A stretch of 32,000 nt of DNA from positions 1 through 32,000 of the forward strand of contig SVNU01000017.1 in assembly GCA_015066715.1 (NCBI GenBank), given 5' to 3'. A model generated the notes under the pieces. That model searched no databases. It saw only the letters and a program-made list of their open reading frames with translations, and was not told the origin of the DNA. Shown one piece after another: positions 17,989-26,351 of the stretch; position 1 is the first letter of the stretch; each line of letters begins with the position of its first letter. A program made the translations under genes and the position numbers. This DNA is from Ruminococcus sp. GTDB taxonomy: Bacteria; Bacillota; Clostridia; Oscillospirales; Ruminococcaceae.

Positions 17989-18543
17989 ATGAATATTCCG
18001 GCAATTGGCAGTTTATATTATTCTGCAAATCCTGCTGGCGGTGATGTTCAGCAAAATCTTAACAATCTGAGAAGCCGACGTGATGAGCTTCAGTCTCAGC
18101 TTGAAAGCGGTGCAGTTGAAGTGCAGGAGCAGATCAGTAATCTTGACAAGCAGATTAACACCCTTGAAAAGCGTGTTAACAAAGCAACAGGCAAGGAAGA
18201 ATGCCAGACATGCAAAAACCGTACCTATAAGGACGGCTCCGATGATCCGGGTGTTTCCTTTAAAACAGCGGGAAAAATCAACCCCGGCAATGTTGCCTCA
18301 ACTGTAAGGGGACATGAACAGGAGCATGTTGTAAGAGAACGTGCAAAGGCAGAGCGTGAAGATAAAAATGTAGTTTCCCAGTCTGTCAGAATTAAATCGG
18401 ACATATGCCCTGAATGCGGAAAATCATATGTTTCAGGCGGTGAAACGGTAACTGTAACAAAGTCAAAGCCTGAAAATCCGTTTAATGTAGGTATTGCACA
18501 GCAGGCAATGGCGTCAGGCAGTCTGCTCAATACTCAGATTTAA
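17989..18543 (+). CDS. Uncharacterised HExxH-motif, Cys-rich protein (putative metalloprotease-like, SprA-related type)
   Basis: 184 aa; coiled-coil N-terminus, ECQTCKNRTYKDGSDDPGVSFKT, VRGHEQEHVV (HExxH), CPECGKSYVSGG. Confidence 0.8.
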   Translation: MNIPAIGSLYYSANPAGGDVQQNLNNLRSRRDELQSQLESGAVEVQEQISNLDKQINTLEKRVNKATGKEECQTCKNRTYKDGSDDPGVSFKTAGKINPGNVASTVRGHEQEHVVRERAKAEREDKNVVSQSVRIKSDICPECGKSYVSGGETVTVTKSKPENPFNVGIAQQAMASGSLLNTQI

Positions 18544-18552
18544 GAGGTTAAT

Positions 18553-20346
18553 ATGAAAAAAATAAAAAGAAGAACTGCGTTGCTCAGAAAAACAGTATCG
18601 GCTTTTACTTCAGCAGCTGTTATGCTGTCATTGGCAGCTTTTGTACCAATGACATCATATTCCGCCGAGGAAGTGAAGTATGAATTTGAAAACGGTTCTA
18701 CAAGTGGTGGTACTATATATGCAGAAGGCTGGAAAGGAAATACAGCCGAGGACGGAACAGGCGAGGATTTTGATATGACAAACGCTTCCGGCGGATTTTC
18801 ATATCTTGACCAGAAGGGAACAACAGTAAGTATTGATGTTACCGTGGAGGAAGCAGGTCTTTATGAGCTTACAATATGTTACTGTGAGCCTTATGACTCG
18901 AATAAAAAGGTGCAGTATCTCAATATAAACGGTGTAAATCAGGGGGAAGTAAGTTTTCAGCACAATCTGACCTTTGAAGAAACATCCGGCGGTGTTGTTA
19001 TGCTTGATGAGGGTGTAAATACCATTGAGCTTAAAGCTTACTGGGGATATACGTTCTTTGATTACCTGACAATTAAACCGGCTGATGAAAGTCTTACAAA
19101 TCTTACTCCGACCCGTCAGCTTTCAAATCCCAATGCTTCGGATTCAGCAAAGAGACTGTATAATTATCTGTGCGACCAGTACGGAAATCACATAATTTCA
19201 GGACAGCAGGAATACTGTGGTTCCCATAACTACAATCTTTACGCAGACCCGACAAATTTTATAAAGGATAATGAAGCGGAGTTTGATTATCTTATGGAGC
19301 AGACGGGAAAAATGTGTGCTATCAGAGGTATTGACTTTCTCAATTACAATTCGGGTTCCACATGGGATGACAATGCAGCGGAAAGAACAATCCAGTGGGT
19401 AAACGAATATAAGGGTATTGCAACGGTTGTATGGCATTGGAATGTTCCGTCCGAAGAAGGCGGTACTGACAGGGCGTTTTATGTTGAATCGGCAAGCGAC
19501 AAGTACACAACCTTCAGCATTACAAATGCTCTCAAAGAAGGAACATGGGAAAATGAAGTCCTCATGGCTGATATAGAAGAAATTGCAAAGCAGCTTAAAA
19601 AGCTCAGGGATGCTGATGTTCCGATTTTGTGGAGACCTCTCCATGAAGCTGAGGGCGCATGGTTCTGGTGGGGTGCGGAAGGTCCTGAACCCTGTAAGGA
19701 GCTTTACAGACTTCTTTATGACCAGCTGACTAATGTTTACGGACTTGATAATCTGATATGGACATGGAACAGCTATACTTATGCAACCTCACCGCAGTGG
19801 TATCCCGGCGATGATGTGGTTGACATTGTAGGATATGATAAGTACAATGCTGTTGACGGTCTGCCGAATTTAAGCTCCATTTCCTCTACTTTTTACAGTC
19901 TTGTTCAGAGTACCGATGGTCAGAAAATGGTTGCAATGACTGAAAATGATACTATTCCTTCACTTGAAAATCTTCTTAAAGATAAGGCATCATGGCTGTA
20001 CTTCTGTCCATGGTATATGAATTATCTTACAAGTGAACAGAATAATCCTGTTGAAAATCTCAAGGAAATCTATAACAGTGAATATTGCATTACCCTTGAT
20101 GAGCTTCCTGACCTGAAAACATATCCTATGGCTGATGAGCAGCCCACAACAGAGGAAAAGGATATTCTTGTGGGAGATGTAAATGTTGATGGCGTTGTGT
20201 CGGTGGATGATGCAGTGCTTCTTTGCAAATTCCTGACGGCACAGGCAGAACTTGATGAATTACAGGCAAAAAATGCAGAGGTTTGTCCTGATGATTTACT
20301 CAATGTATTTGATTTTATAGCATTAAAGAGAATGCTTACAGAATAA
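18553..20346 (+). CDS. Secreted GH26 beta-mannanase with N-terminal CBM35-like module and C-terminal type-I-like dockerin
   Basis: Signal peptide; YEFENGS...WGYTFFDYLTIKPA CBM; GH26 motifs RPLHEAEGAWFWWG (acid/base Glu365) and VAMTENDTIPS (nucleophile Glu464); dockerin GDVNVDGVVSVDDAVLLCKFL...NVFDFIALKRMLTE. Confidence 0.93.
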   Translation: MKKIKRRTALLRKTVSAFTSAAVMLSLAAFVPMTSYSAEEVKYEFENGSTSGGTIYAEGWKGNTAEDGTGEDFDMTNASGGFSYLDQKGTTVSIDVTVEEAGLYELTICYCEPYDSNKKVQYLNINGVNQGEVSFQHNLTFEETSGGVVMLDEGVNTIELKAYWGYTFFDYLTIKPADESLTNLTPTRQLSNPNASDSAKRLYNYLCDQYGNHIISGQQEYCGSHNYNLYADPTNFIKDNEAEFDYLMEQTGKMCAIRGIDFLNYNSGSTWDDNAAERTIQWVNEYKGIATVVWHWNVPSEEGGTDRAFYVESASDKYTTFSITNALKEGTWENEVLMADIEEIAKQLKKLRDADVPILWRPLHEAEGAWFWWGAEGPEPCKELYRLLYDQLTNVYGLDNLIWTWNSYTYATSPQWYPGDDVVDIVGYDKYNAVDGLPNLSSISSTFYSLVQSTDGQKMVAMTENDTIPSLENLLKDKASWLYFCPWYMNYLTSEQNNPVENLKEIYNSEYCITLDELPDLKTYPMADEQPTTEEKDILVGDVNVDGVVSVDDAVLLCKFLTAQAELDELQAKNAEVCPDDLLNVFDFIALKRMLTE

Positions 20347-20352
20347 AAAACG

Positions 20353-20379
20353 GCGTCCTGTTTTCGGGACGCTTGTTTT
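20353..20379 (+). terminator. Terminator after the mannanase
   Basis: GCGTCC...GGACGC followed by TTGTTTTG. Confidence 0.65.
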
Positions 20380-20413
20380 GTGACATAATTTAACTATAAA
20401 AGGGGATTTTAGT

Positions 20414-21580
20414 ATGACAGAAATGCTTGTCAGAGTTTTTGTAAAAAATCATAATGAAATCGGTAATCCGATTGTAAGACAAAAGTATGGAACACTAAGC
20501 AGTATTGTGGGAATAATATGCAATCTGGTTCTGTTCGGGCTTAAATATCTTATCGGAACACTTGCAAATTCTATTTCAATAGTGTCAGATGCCTTTAACA
20601 ATCTTTCCGACTGCGCAAGCTGTCTTGTGACTCTTTTCGGGTATAAGCTTGCATCAAAGCCGGCTGATAAGGACCATCCGTTCGGACATGGGAGAATAGA
20701 GTATCTGACATCGCTTATAATTGCGGTAATTGTGGTTCTTGTTGGTATAGAACTGCTTGAAAGCTCGGTTAAAAAAATACTTAAACCGGAAGAACTGACA
20801 TTCAGTATAGCAGCACTTCTGGCACTTGTTTTTTCAATCGGCGTAAAGCTCTGGATGTCATTTTTCAATATGAAGCTTGGAAAGAAAATCAATTCAACTG
20901 TTATGATTGCAACTGCAAAGGACAGCAGAAGTGACGTTATAGCAACTGCGGCATCTTTAATTGCGCTTGTTGCTTCTGTATTTACAAAACTTCCTGTTGA
21001 CGGAATAATGGGTGTTATTGTTTCTGTATTTATTCTCAGGGCAGGATATGAGATTTTAAAGGATACTGTTGATGAGCTTCTTGGAAAACCTGCTGATCCC
21101 GAAATAGTAGAAGAAATAAAAAAGCATGTAACCGAAAACGAAAAAATTATAGGTATACATGATCTTGTTATACATAATTATGGTCCTGGTAATATGATAG
21201 GCAGCTGTCATGTTGAGGTGTCGGCAGATGAAGATTTTACAATCGTTCACGATGTTGTTGATGAAATAGAAAGAAAAATTATGCATGAAATGAATATCAT
21301 GATGACGATTCATATGGATCCGATAGCGACCGATGATGAATTTACAAACAGCTCAAGAGAGCTTGTCAGCGGAATCCTTTCTGAAATTGATTCGAGTCTT
21401 AGCATACATGATTTCAGAACAGTTCATGGTGAAACGCATACAAATCTTATATTTGATATTGTTGTACCTTATGAATGCAGCATTGAAAATAATATTATTA
21501 AAGAAATGATTGATGAAAAGTTGTCAGGAGAGGAAATAAATTATTATACGGTAATTGTTTTTGACAGGGAATATCATTAA
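20414..21580 (+). CDS. Cation diffusion facilitator family transporter
   Basis: SIVSDAFNNLSDCASCLVTLFGYKLASKPADKDHPFGHGRIEYL; C-terminal cytoplasmic domain. Confidence 0.95.
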   Translation: MTEMLVRVFVKNHNEIGNPIVRQKYGTLSSIVGIICNLVLFGLKYLIGTLANSISIVSDAFNNLSDCASCLVTLFGYKLASKPADKDHPFGHGRIEYLTSLIIAVIVVLVGIELLESSVKKILKPEELTFSIAALLALVFSIGVKLWMSFFNMKLGKKINSTVMIATAKDSRSDVIATAASLIALVASVFTKLPVDGIMGVIVSVFILRAGYEILKDTVDELLGKPADPEIVEEIKKHVTENEKIIGIHDLVIHNYGPGNMIGSCHVEVSADEDFTIVHDVVDEIERKIMHEMNIMMTIHMDPIATDDEFTNSSRELVSGILSEIDSSLSIHDFRTVHGETHTNLIFDIVVPYECSIENNIIKEMIDEKLSGEEINYYTVIVFDREYH

Positions 21581-21586
21581 AAAATG

Positions 21587-21609
21587 TCTGCTTTTAAGCA
21601 GATATTTTT
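21587..21609 (+). terminator. Terminator after the CDF gene
   Basis: TCTGCTT-TT-AAGCAGA then ATTTTTT. Confidence 0.75.
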
Positions 21610-21620
21610 TGACAAATTGA

Positions 21621-21654
21621 AAAGGGAGTGTTTTGCAGTGAAAACACTCCCTTT
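21621..21654. terminator. Bidirectional terminator (thioesterase 3' side)
   Basis: 14-bp perfect stem AAAGGGAGTGTTTT-gcagtg-AAAACACTCCCTTT. Confidence 0.8.
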
Positions 21655-21667
21655 TATCATAAAAGTA

Positions 21668-22078
21668 TTATTTGCTGAAAATTTCGTAGATTTCAGGATG
21701 AGTTTTATTAATCCTTATTGGTTTCATATTCATGTCTGTAAAGCAATGGGATGTGCTGCCGCTTGCTCGAAGCTCATTTGTTTGCTTATCATATATCTTG
21801 TACTGAATTTCCATTTTAAAGCCGTTAAAGGCGTTGATTGAAGTATGTATAACAACTGTATCGCCAAAGCGTACAGAACTTCTGTACTTGCATTCGGCTG
21901 AAAGTACTGGCATCATTATTCCGATAGCTTCCATTTTATCATAAGGAAAACCAACTTTTTTCATGTAATCAATTCTTGCTTCTTCAAACCATCTTATATA
22001 ATTTGAGTGATGAATTACGTCCATTCGGTCAGTTTCATAATAAAAAGGACTGCGTTCATATGTAAAGTTATTTTTCAT
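21668..22078 (-). CDS. Acyl-CoA thioesterase (hotdog fold, 4HBT/YbgC-like)
   Basis: YYETDRMDVIHHSNYIRWFEEARIDYMKKVGFPYDKME. Confidence 0.93.
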   Translation of the reverse strand: MKNNFTYERSPFYYETDRMDVIHHSNYIRWFEEARIDYMKKVGFPYDKMEAIGIMMPVLSAECKYRSSVRFGDTVVIHTSINAFNGFKMEIQYKIYDKQTNELRASGSTSHCFTDMNMKPIRINKTHPEIYEIFSK

Positions 22079-22185
22079 TTTTACCTCCGTGTATAAAAAT
22101 ATACTTTTATTATATCACTTTTAAATAAAAAAAGCAAAGGAATTAAAAGTTTATTTACCTTAAAATCCAAAAATTAAGTCATTAA

Positions 22186-22214
22186 TTGACAATGAATTTT
22201 CTATATGATATAAT
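22186..22214 (+). promoter_or_regulatory. Consensus sigma-70-type promoter
   Basis: TTGACA-N17-TATAAT. Confidence 0.8.
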
Positions 22215-22232
22215 CAATATTGGAAATAAATG

Positions 22233-22314
22233 ACACATGTTATACCCAGCAGGTATGTAAATCTGATCACAGAATTATTTCTATGATTGTGCAAGGGTAA
22301 CGTGTGTTTTTTTT
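22233..22314 (+). promoter_or_regulatory. Candidate structured leader/attenuator ending in an intrinsic terminator
   Basis: ACACATGTTA[ta]CCC (22233-22247) pairs with GGGTAACGTGTGT (22295-22307), followed by T8 (22307-22314); inner hairpin TCACAGAA-TTAT-TTCTATGA (22267-22286). Confidence 0.55.
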
Positions 22315-22350
22315 GTGCCATTTTAAAGATGTCAGAAGGAGGAAAAAATT

Positions 22351-22929
22351 ATGCCACAAAATCAATTTCAAAGAACGGTTTTTGCGCTTATGACTGTTTT
22401 GGTTACTGTTCATGCTTTTGTTTTTTACAGTATTTACGTTGTAAACGGAAGCACACTTATGGCAGTAACAGGGGAGTCAAGCGTTCTTGGAGCAGTAAAT
22501 TCAATGGGGGGAGTTTACATGTTCGGTACAAATCTACCTATATGGGCAGTTGTTGTCATTGAGTTTGCTCTTGCTCTTACACTTGAGCTTGTTATGGGAA
22601 GTCCATGTTCATTCAGGCTTGCAATGAAAATTTTTGACCCTAAAAAAACACATCCTGTTTTGTTTGAAACAGCAATTATTTGTGCAACTGCAGCAATTAT
22701 GTGCCCAGCAATGAGCCTGCTTGCTGCTGTAATGTATTATCCTTACTATGCAGGATTTGACGTGATTACACTTTTGGCAAACTGGGTAAAGCTTGTATGC
22801 TTTAATTTTCCGTTTGCGCTTCTTTCACAGCTTTTCTTTATTCAGCCTTTGGTAAGAAAATGCTTCAAGATTATTTTCAGCGTTGGTGCGGCAAAGGAAT
22901 CGCAGGTTGCCAGAAAAGATGTATGTTAA
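22351..22929 (+). CDS. Small multi-TM membrane protein (DUF2798-like)
   Basis: 192 aa, 4 predicted TM segments; RBS AGAAGGAGG upstream. Confidence 0.8.
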   Translation: MPQNQFQRTVFALMTVLVTVHAFVFYSIYVVNGSTLMAVTGESSVLGAVNSMGGVYMFGTNLPIWAVVVIEFALALTLELVMGSPCSFRLAMKIFDPKKTHPVLFETAIICATAAIMCPAMSLLAAVMYYPYYAGFDVITLLANWVKLVCFNFPFALLSQLFFIQPLVRKCFKIIFSVGAAKESQVARKDVC

Positions 22930-23157
22930 GATTAATAAAAATAAAATGCATTCCAAAAATGGAATGCATTTCAGTTTGTCGAAAAAGTCGTTTTTGGAAT
23001 TTCAAACCAAAAGTTTTTTGGTCCAGCAATTTTTCAAAAATGCTGGCGGAATCCAAAGGCAGAGCCTTTGGTCGCTCACCGCAGTGAGCGAAAATTCCAT
23101 GTCGAAGGCGCATTTACGAGGGGTGAATTGACAAAACAGCCCGGTGGGCTGTTTTTC

Positions 23158-23268
23158 AAGAGGGGACGCTTTGCAAGAAAAAGCGTCCCCTTACTATCTG
23201 CCTTTTGTAATTTAAATCTGCCGATTTAATCGGCACAAAATTTAATATTGAGGTTTTTCTACAGTCTG
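23158..23268. repeat. Palindromic intergenic repeat A, copy 2
   Basis: Near-identical to 1-110, same orientation, through ACAGTCTGA. Confidence 0.85.
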
Positions 23269-23404
23269 AAATGCATTCCAAAAATAGAATGCATTTTGTT
23301 GTATAACGAGAAAGCCATAATAATTACATAGTCTGGATAAATTGACTATCGTGTTTCAACATTCTTCAAGAGGTGACTTATGTTTAACTCTATGCGTAGC
23401 ATAA

Positions 23405-23427
23405 AGAAAAAACCCGGCTTTGCCGGG
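23405..23427 (-). terminator. Terminator of the aro/DUF4364 operon
   Basis: Minus strand CCCGGC-AAA-GCCGGG-TTTTTT just past the DUF4364 stop codon. Confidence 0.85.
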
Positions 23428-23436
23428 GAATATTAT

Positions 23437-24024
23437 TTATAAGTCATCAGGATTAAATTCCTCATCCTGATTATTAAGAGCTATTTCAAGAATTTTACTG
23501 TAAAATCCCGTTGGATTTTTCATAATGTTTTTTCCGAGAAGCTCTGCCTGCCCCAGATCAGGCGCATAAAGCTTTAAATCCATGAGGTCATCCTTGATGT
23601 CAAGGCAACGGCAATGAACATAATAGCCTTTTTCAAGCTGTATATATTCAATCTTTATTTCATTCTGATATTTTAACTGTGCAAAGTATCTGAGTGCAGC
23701 TGAAACAATTTTATCTCTGTATGATTTGGGAACATATCCACGCAGAGTTTTTGCGCAATCAATACCCTTTTGCGTAAGTGTAAAAAGTTTGGATTTATCT
23801 TCATTTTCAGAAACTTCAATGGAACCGTTTTCAATGAGATAATTAATTGATTCCTGATAAAAGAAATAATTTATAATTTCAGTGCTTACAGCTATATCAT
23901 AAAGCTGTTCGGAATCAATAGGCTTATGAAGCCTGTACAGAAGATAGCAAATCAGAATTTTTACTGTCTGAACATCCTTGAGCTCTGTTGAGGCGAGTTC
24001 GGACATTTTTGTATAGTTTTCCAT
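23437..24024 (-). CDS. DUF4364 family protein
   Basis: 195 aa, winged-helix-like start KILICYLLYRLHKPIDSEQLYDIA. Confidence 0.85.
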   Translation of the reverse strand: MENYTKMSELASTELKDVQTVKILICYLLYRLHKPIDSEQLYDIAVSTEIINYFFYQESINYLIENGSIEVSENEDKSKLFTLTQKGIDCAKTLRGYVPKSYRDKIVSAALRYFAQLKYQNEIKIEYIQLEKGYYVHCRCLDIKDDLMDLKLYAPDLGQAELLGKNIMKNPTGFYSKILEIALNNQDEEFNPDDL

Positions 24025-24033
24025 TAAATCACC

Positions 24034-25128
24034 TTAATAAAAATGCGGATAATCAAGCATATGCGATAAAAGACCAATATTCACAGCTGCTTCAATGCAA
24101 GGAACGGCACGAGGTACAATACATGGGTCATGTCTGCCATGAACCTTTAGAATATCATTTTTCATGTTCTGTGCGTCAATTGTTTCCTGTGGCTTTGAAA
24201 TAGACGGTGTCGGCTTGATTGCAGCTTTCAATGTAATCGGCATTCCGGAAGAAATTCCTCCGAGTATACCGCCATGATTATTTGTTTTTGTTTTTACATG
24301 TCCGTGGTCATCTACATAGAAGTCATCATTATTCTGACTTCCCACCATTTTTGCACTAAGAAATCCTGCACCGAATTCAAGCCCCTTAACAGCAGGAATT
24401 CCAAAAATAAGCTGTGCAAGTGTATTTTCAAGCCCGTCAAACATTGGTGAGCCTATACCGGCAGGAACGTTTACTGCTGCACATTCAATAATTCCTCCAA
24501 GAGATTCTCCACCTTCGGCAGCCTTATGAATATCGGCAACCATTTTTTCGCCCTGTTCATCGTTGATTACAGGGAATTTTTTATATCTGACTTTTAAAAT
24601 ATCATCTTTATCTACATTTACACGATTAAATTCATCATCGGTAATTCCGTGAATTTCAGAAATATGCGCACCTGTATAAATTCCTCGTCTTTCGAGAATC
24701 TGGGCGCAAACAGCACCAGCAAAAACAAGCGGTGCAGTAAGGCGTCCGGAAAAATGTCCGCCGCCTCTTATGTCATTAAATCCTCTGTATCTAACAGCAC
24801 CTGTATAGTCGGCATGTCCCGGTCTTACAAGCTTTGAAATGTTTGAATAGTCTTTTGAACGTGTATCAGTATTCTGAATAAAAGCGCAAAGTGGAGTGCC
24901 GGTTGTTTTGTCATTAAACATACCTGACATAATCTGCGGCATATCCTTTTCGCTTCTCGGAGTTGTTGTTCCGTCTTTCTTAGGAGCACGTCTTGCCATA
25001 AATCGGCTGAGTTCCTGAATGTCTATATATTCTCCAGGCGGCAGGTTGTCCATTACAACACCAATTGCAGGGCCGTGTGATTCTCCAAAAATAGAAATGG
25101 AGATACGGTTATTCCAAAGTGATGACAT
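24034..25128 (-). CDS. aroC: Chorismate synthase
   Basis: SIFGESHGPAIGVVMDNLPPG; RPGHADYTGAVRYRGFNDIRGGGHFSGRLTA; GRHDPCIVPRAVP. Confidence 0.97.
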   Translation of the reverse strand: MSSLWNNRISISIFGESHGPAIGVVMDNLPPGEYIDIQELSRFMARRAPKKDGTTTPRSEKDMPQIMSGMFNDKTTGTPLCAFIQNTDTRSKDYSNISKLVRPGHADYTGAVRYRGFNDIRGGGHFSGRLTAPLVFAGAVCAQILERRGIYTGAHISEIHGITDDEFNRVNVDKDDILKVRYKKFPVINDEQGEKMVADIHKAAEGGESLGGIIECAAVNVPAGIGSPMFDGLENTLAQLIFGIPAVKGLEFGAGFLSAKMVGSQNNDDFYVDDHGHVKTKTNNHGGILGGISSGMPITLKAAIKPTPSISKPQETIDAQNMKNDILKVHGRHDPCIVPRAVPCIEAAVNIGLLSHMLDYPHFY

Positions 25129-26341
25129 CAGTAATTCCTCCTAAGTTTGAATAATCCTTGAAAAAGTCAGGGTATGATTTTTCAACAGATTCAGCATTTT
25201 TAATTATAACTTCACTACTGCAAATTGTAGCAGCAATAGCCGCAGACATGGCAATCCTGTGGTCGCCGCAGCTGTCAACAATACCGCCGTCAAGCTTTGC
25301 ATGATGAATGCAAAGACCGTCGCCTGTAACCTCAACCTTTCCGCCGAGATTGTTCAGCGCTTCCGATGTAGTAAGAAGTCTGTCGCTTTCCTTGATTTTA
25401 AGTCTTTGAGCACCGGTTATTACAGAGGAGTTTTCGCAGTAAGTGCCCAGAACTGCAAGAATCGGCACTAAATCAGGAATATCCATTGCATTTACTTTAA
25501 ATCCTTCCGGACTCTTTCTATCATTATAACACAAATTATCAATAATTTCAACAATTTTCTTATCGCCCTGATAGCTGTCGGTTTCAAGATTGCATATTTC
25601 AAGATCGCTTCCGAGAACATTTGCAACATAGAAAAATGCTGCCTGTGAATAATCACCCTCAACAGCCATATTCTGCGGAATGTATTTCTGATTGCCTTTT
25701 ATATAATATCCATTTTCGGTTTCCGAAATTTCAATGCCGAAATTTTCAAGACACTTTACGGTCATATCTGCATATGGTTTGGATTCCAACGCAGATGTCA
25801 TTACAATTTCTGAATCACCGTTAAGAAGTGGAAGTGCGAACATAAGTCCTGTGATAAACTGGGATGAAATGTTGCCCTCAAGCTCGAATTTGCCGGAGGA
25901 AAGCTTGCCGGATGTTGTAAAAGGCATTGTATTATTATAATCAAACCTTATATTTTTTTTGCCAAGTTCTCTTATGTATGGTGTAATCGGTCTTTCCGGG
26001 AGACGTCCCTGACCGTAATATGTGGCATCTGTTCCAAGTGCACAGGCAATTGGAATAATGAATCTTAGAGTAGAACCGCTTTCGCAACAGTCTATATCAG
26101 CCTTGTGGTTTTTCTGCGAAATTCCCTTTACTGTAACAGTATTTTCATCTACAGTTATTTCGGCTCCAAGGGCTGTAAGAGCATCAATGGTTGCATATAT
26201 ATCCTTTGAAAAGGTAATGTTTGTTATACTTGAAGTTCCTTCCGATAAAGCTGCACATATAAGCATACGATGCGTCATGCTTTTAGAGGAGGGAATATTA
26301 ACTTTACCTTTGAGTTTTGCAGGTGTAATCTTTATGTCCAT
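25109..26341 (-). CDS. aroA: 3-phosphoshikimate 1-carboxyvinyltransferase (EPSP synthase)
   Basis: IPSSKSMTHRMLICAALSEG; CCESGSTLRFIIPIA; RLKIKESDRL; DSCGDHRIAMS. Confidence 0.97.
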   Translation of the reverse strand: MDIKITPAKLKGKVNIPSSKSMTHRMLICAALSEGTSSITNITFSKDIYATIDALTALGAEITVDENTVTVKGISQKNHKADIDCCESGSTLRFIIPIACALGTDATYYGQGRLPERPITPYIRELGKKNIRFDYNNTMPFTTSGKLSSGKFELEGNISSQFITGLMFALPLLNGDSEIVMTSALESKPYADMTVKCLENFGIEISETENGYYIKGNQKYIPQNMAVEGDYSQAAFFYVANVLGSDLEICNLETDSYQGDKKIVEIIDNLCYNDRKSPEGFKVNAMDIPDLVPILAVLGTYCENSSVITGAQRLKIKESDRLLTTSEALNNLGGKVEVTGDGLCIHHAKLDGGIVDSCGDHRIAMSAAIAATICSSEVIIKNAESVEKSYPDFFKDYSNLGGITDVITLE

Positions 26342-26351
26342 ATTGTTTCCT

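Larger units (their letters stand above)
22944..23427. repeat. Tract of about ten consecutive hairpins
   Basis: Stems at 22944-22971, 23023-23046, 23053-23071, 23072-23091, 23135-23153, 23162-23190, 23219-23235, 23269-23296, 23391-23403, 23413-23427. Confidence 0.8.

Noticed and set aside
19198-19644. 148-aa antisense ORF inside the GH26 gene
   Set aside because: Opposite strand of a clear catalytic domain; composition typical of a shadow ORF.
20449-20892. 147-aa antisense ORF inside the CDF transporter gene
   Set aside because: Same reason; the plus-strand CDF has family motifs.
22860-23131. Several 75-82 aa ORFs around 22860-23131
   Set aside because: They run through a hairpin tract and conflict with each other in frame and strand; unlikely to be coding.
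22944-23427. CRISPR array
   Set aside because: Hairpins are of different sequence and spacing; no regular direct repeats with unique spacers and no cas genes in the window.
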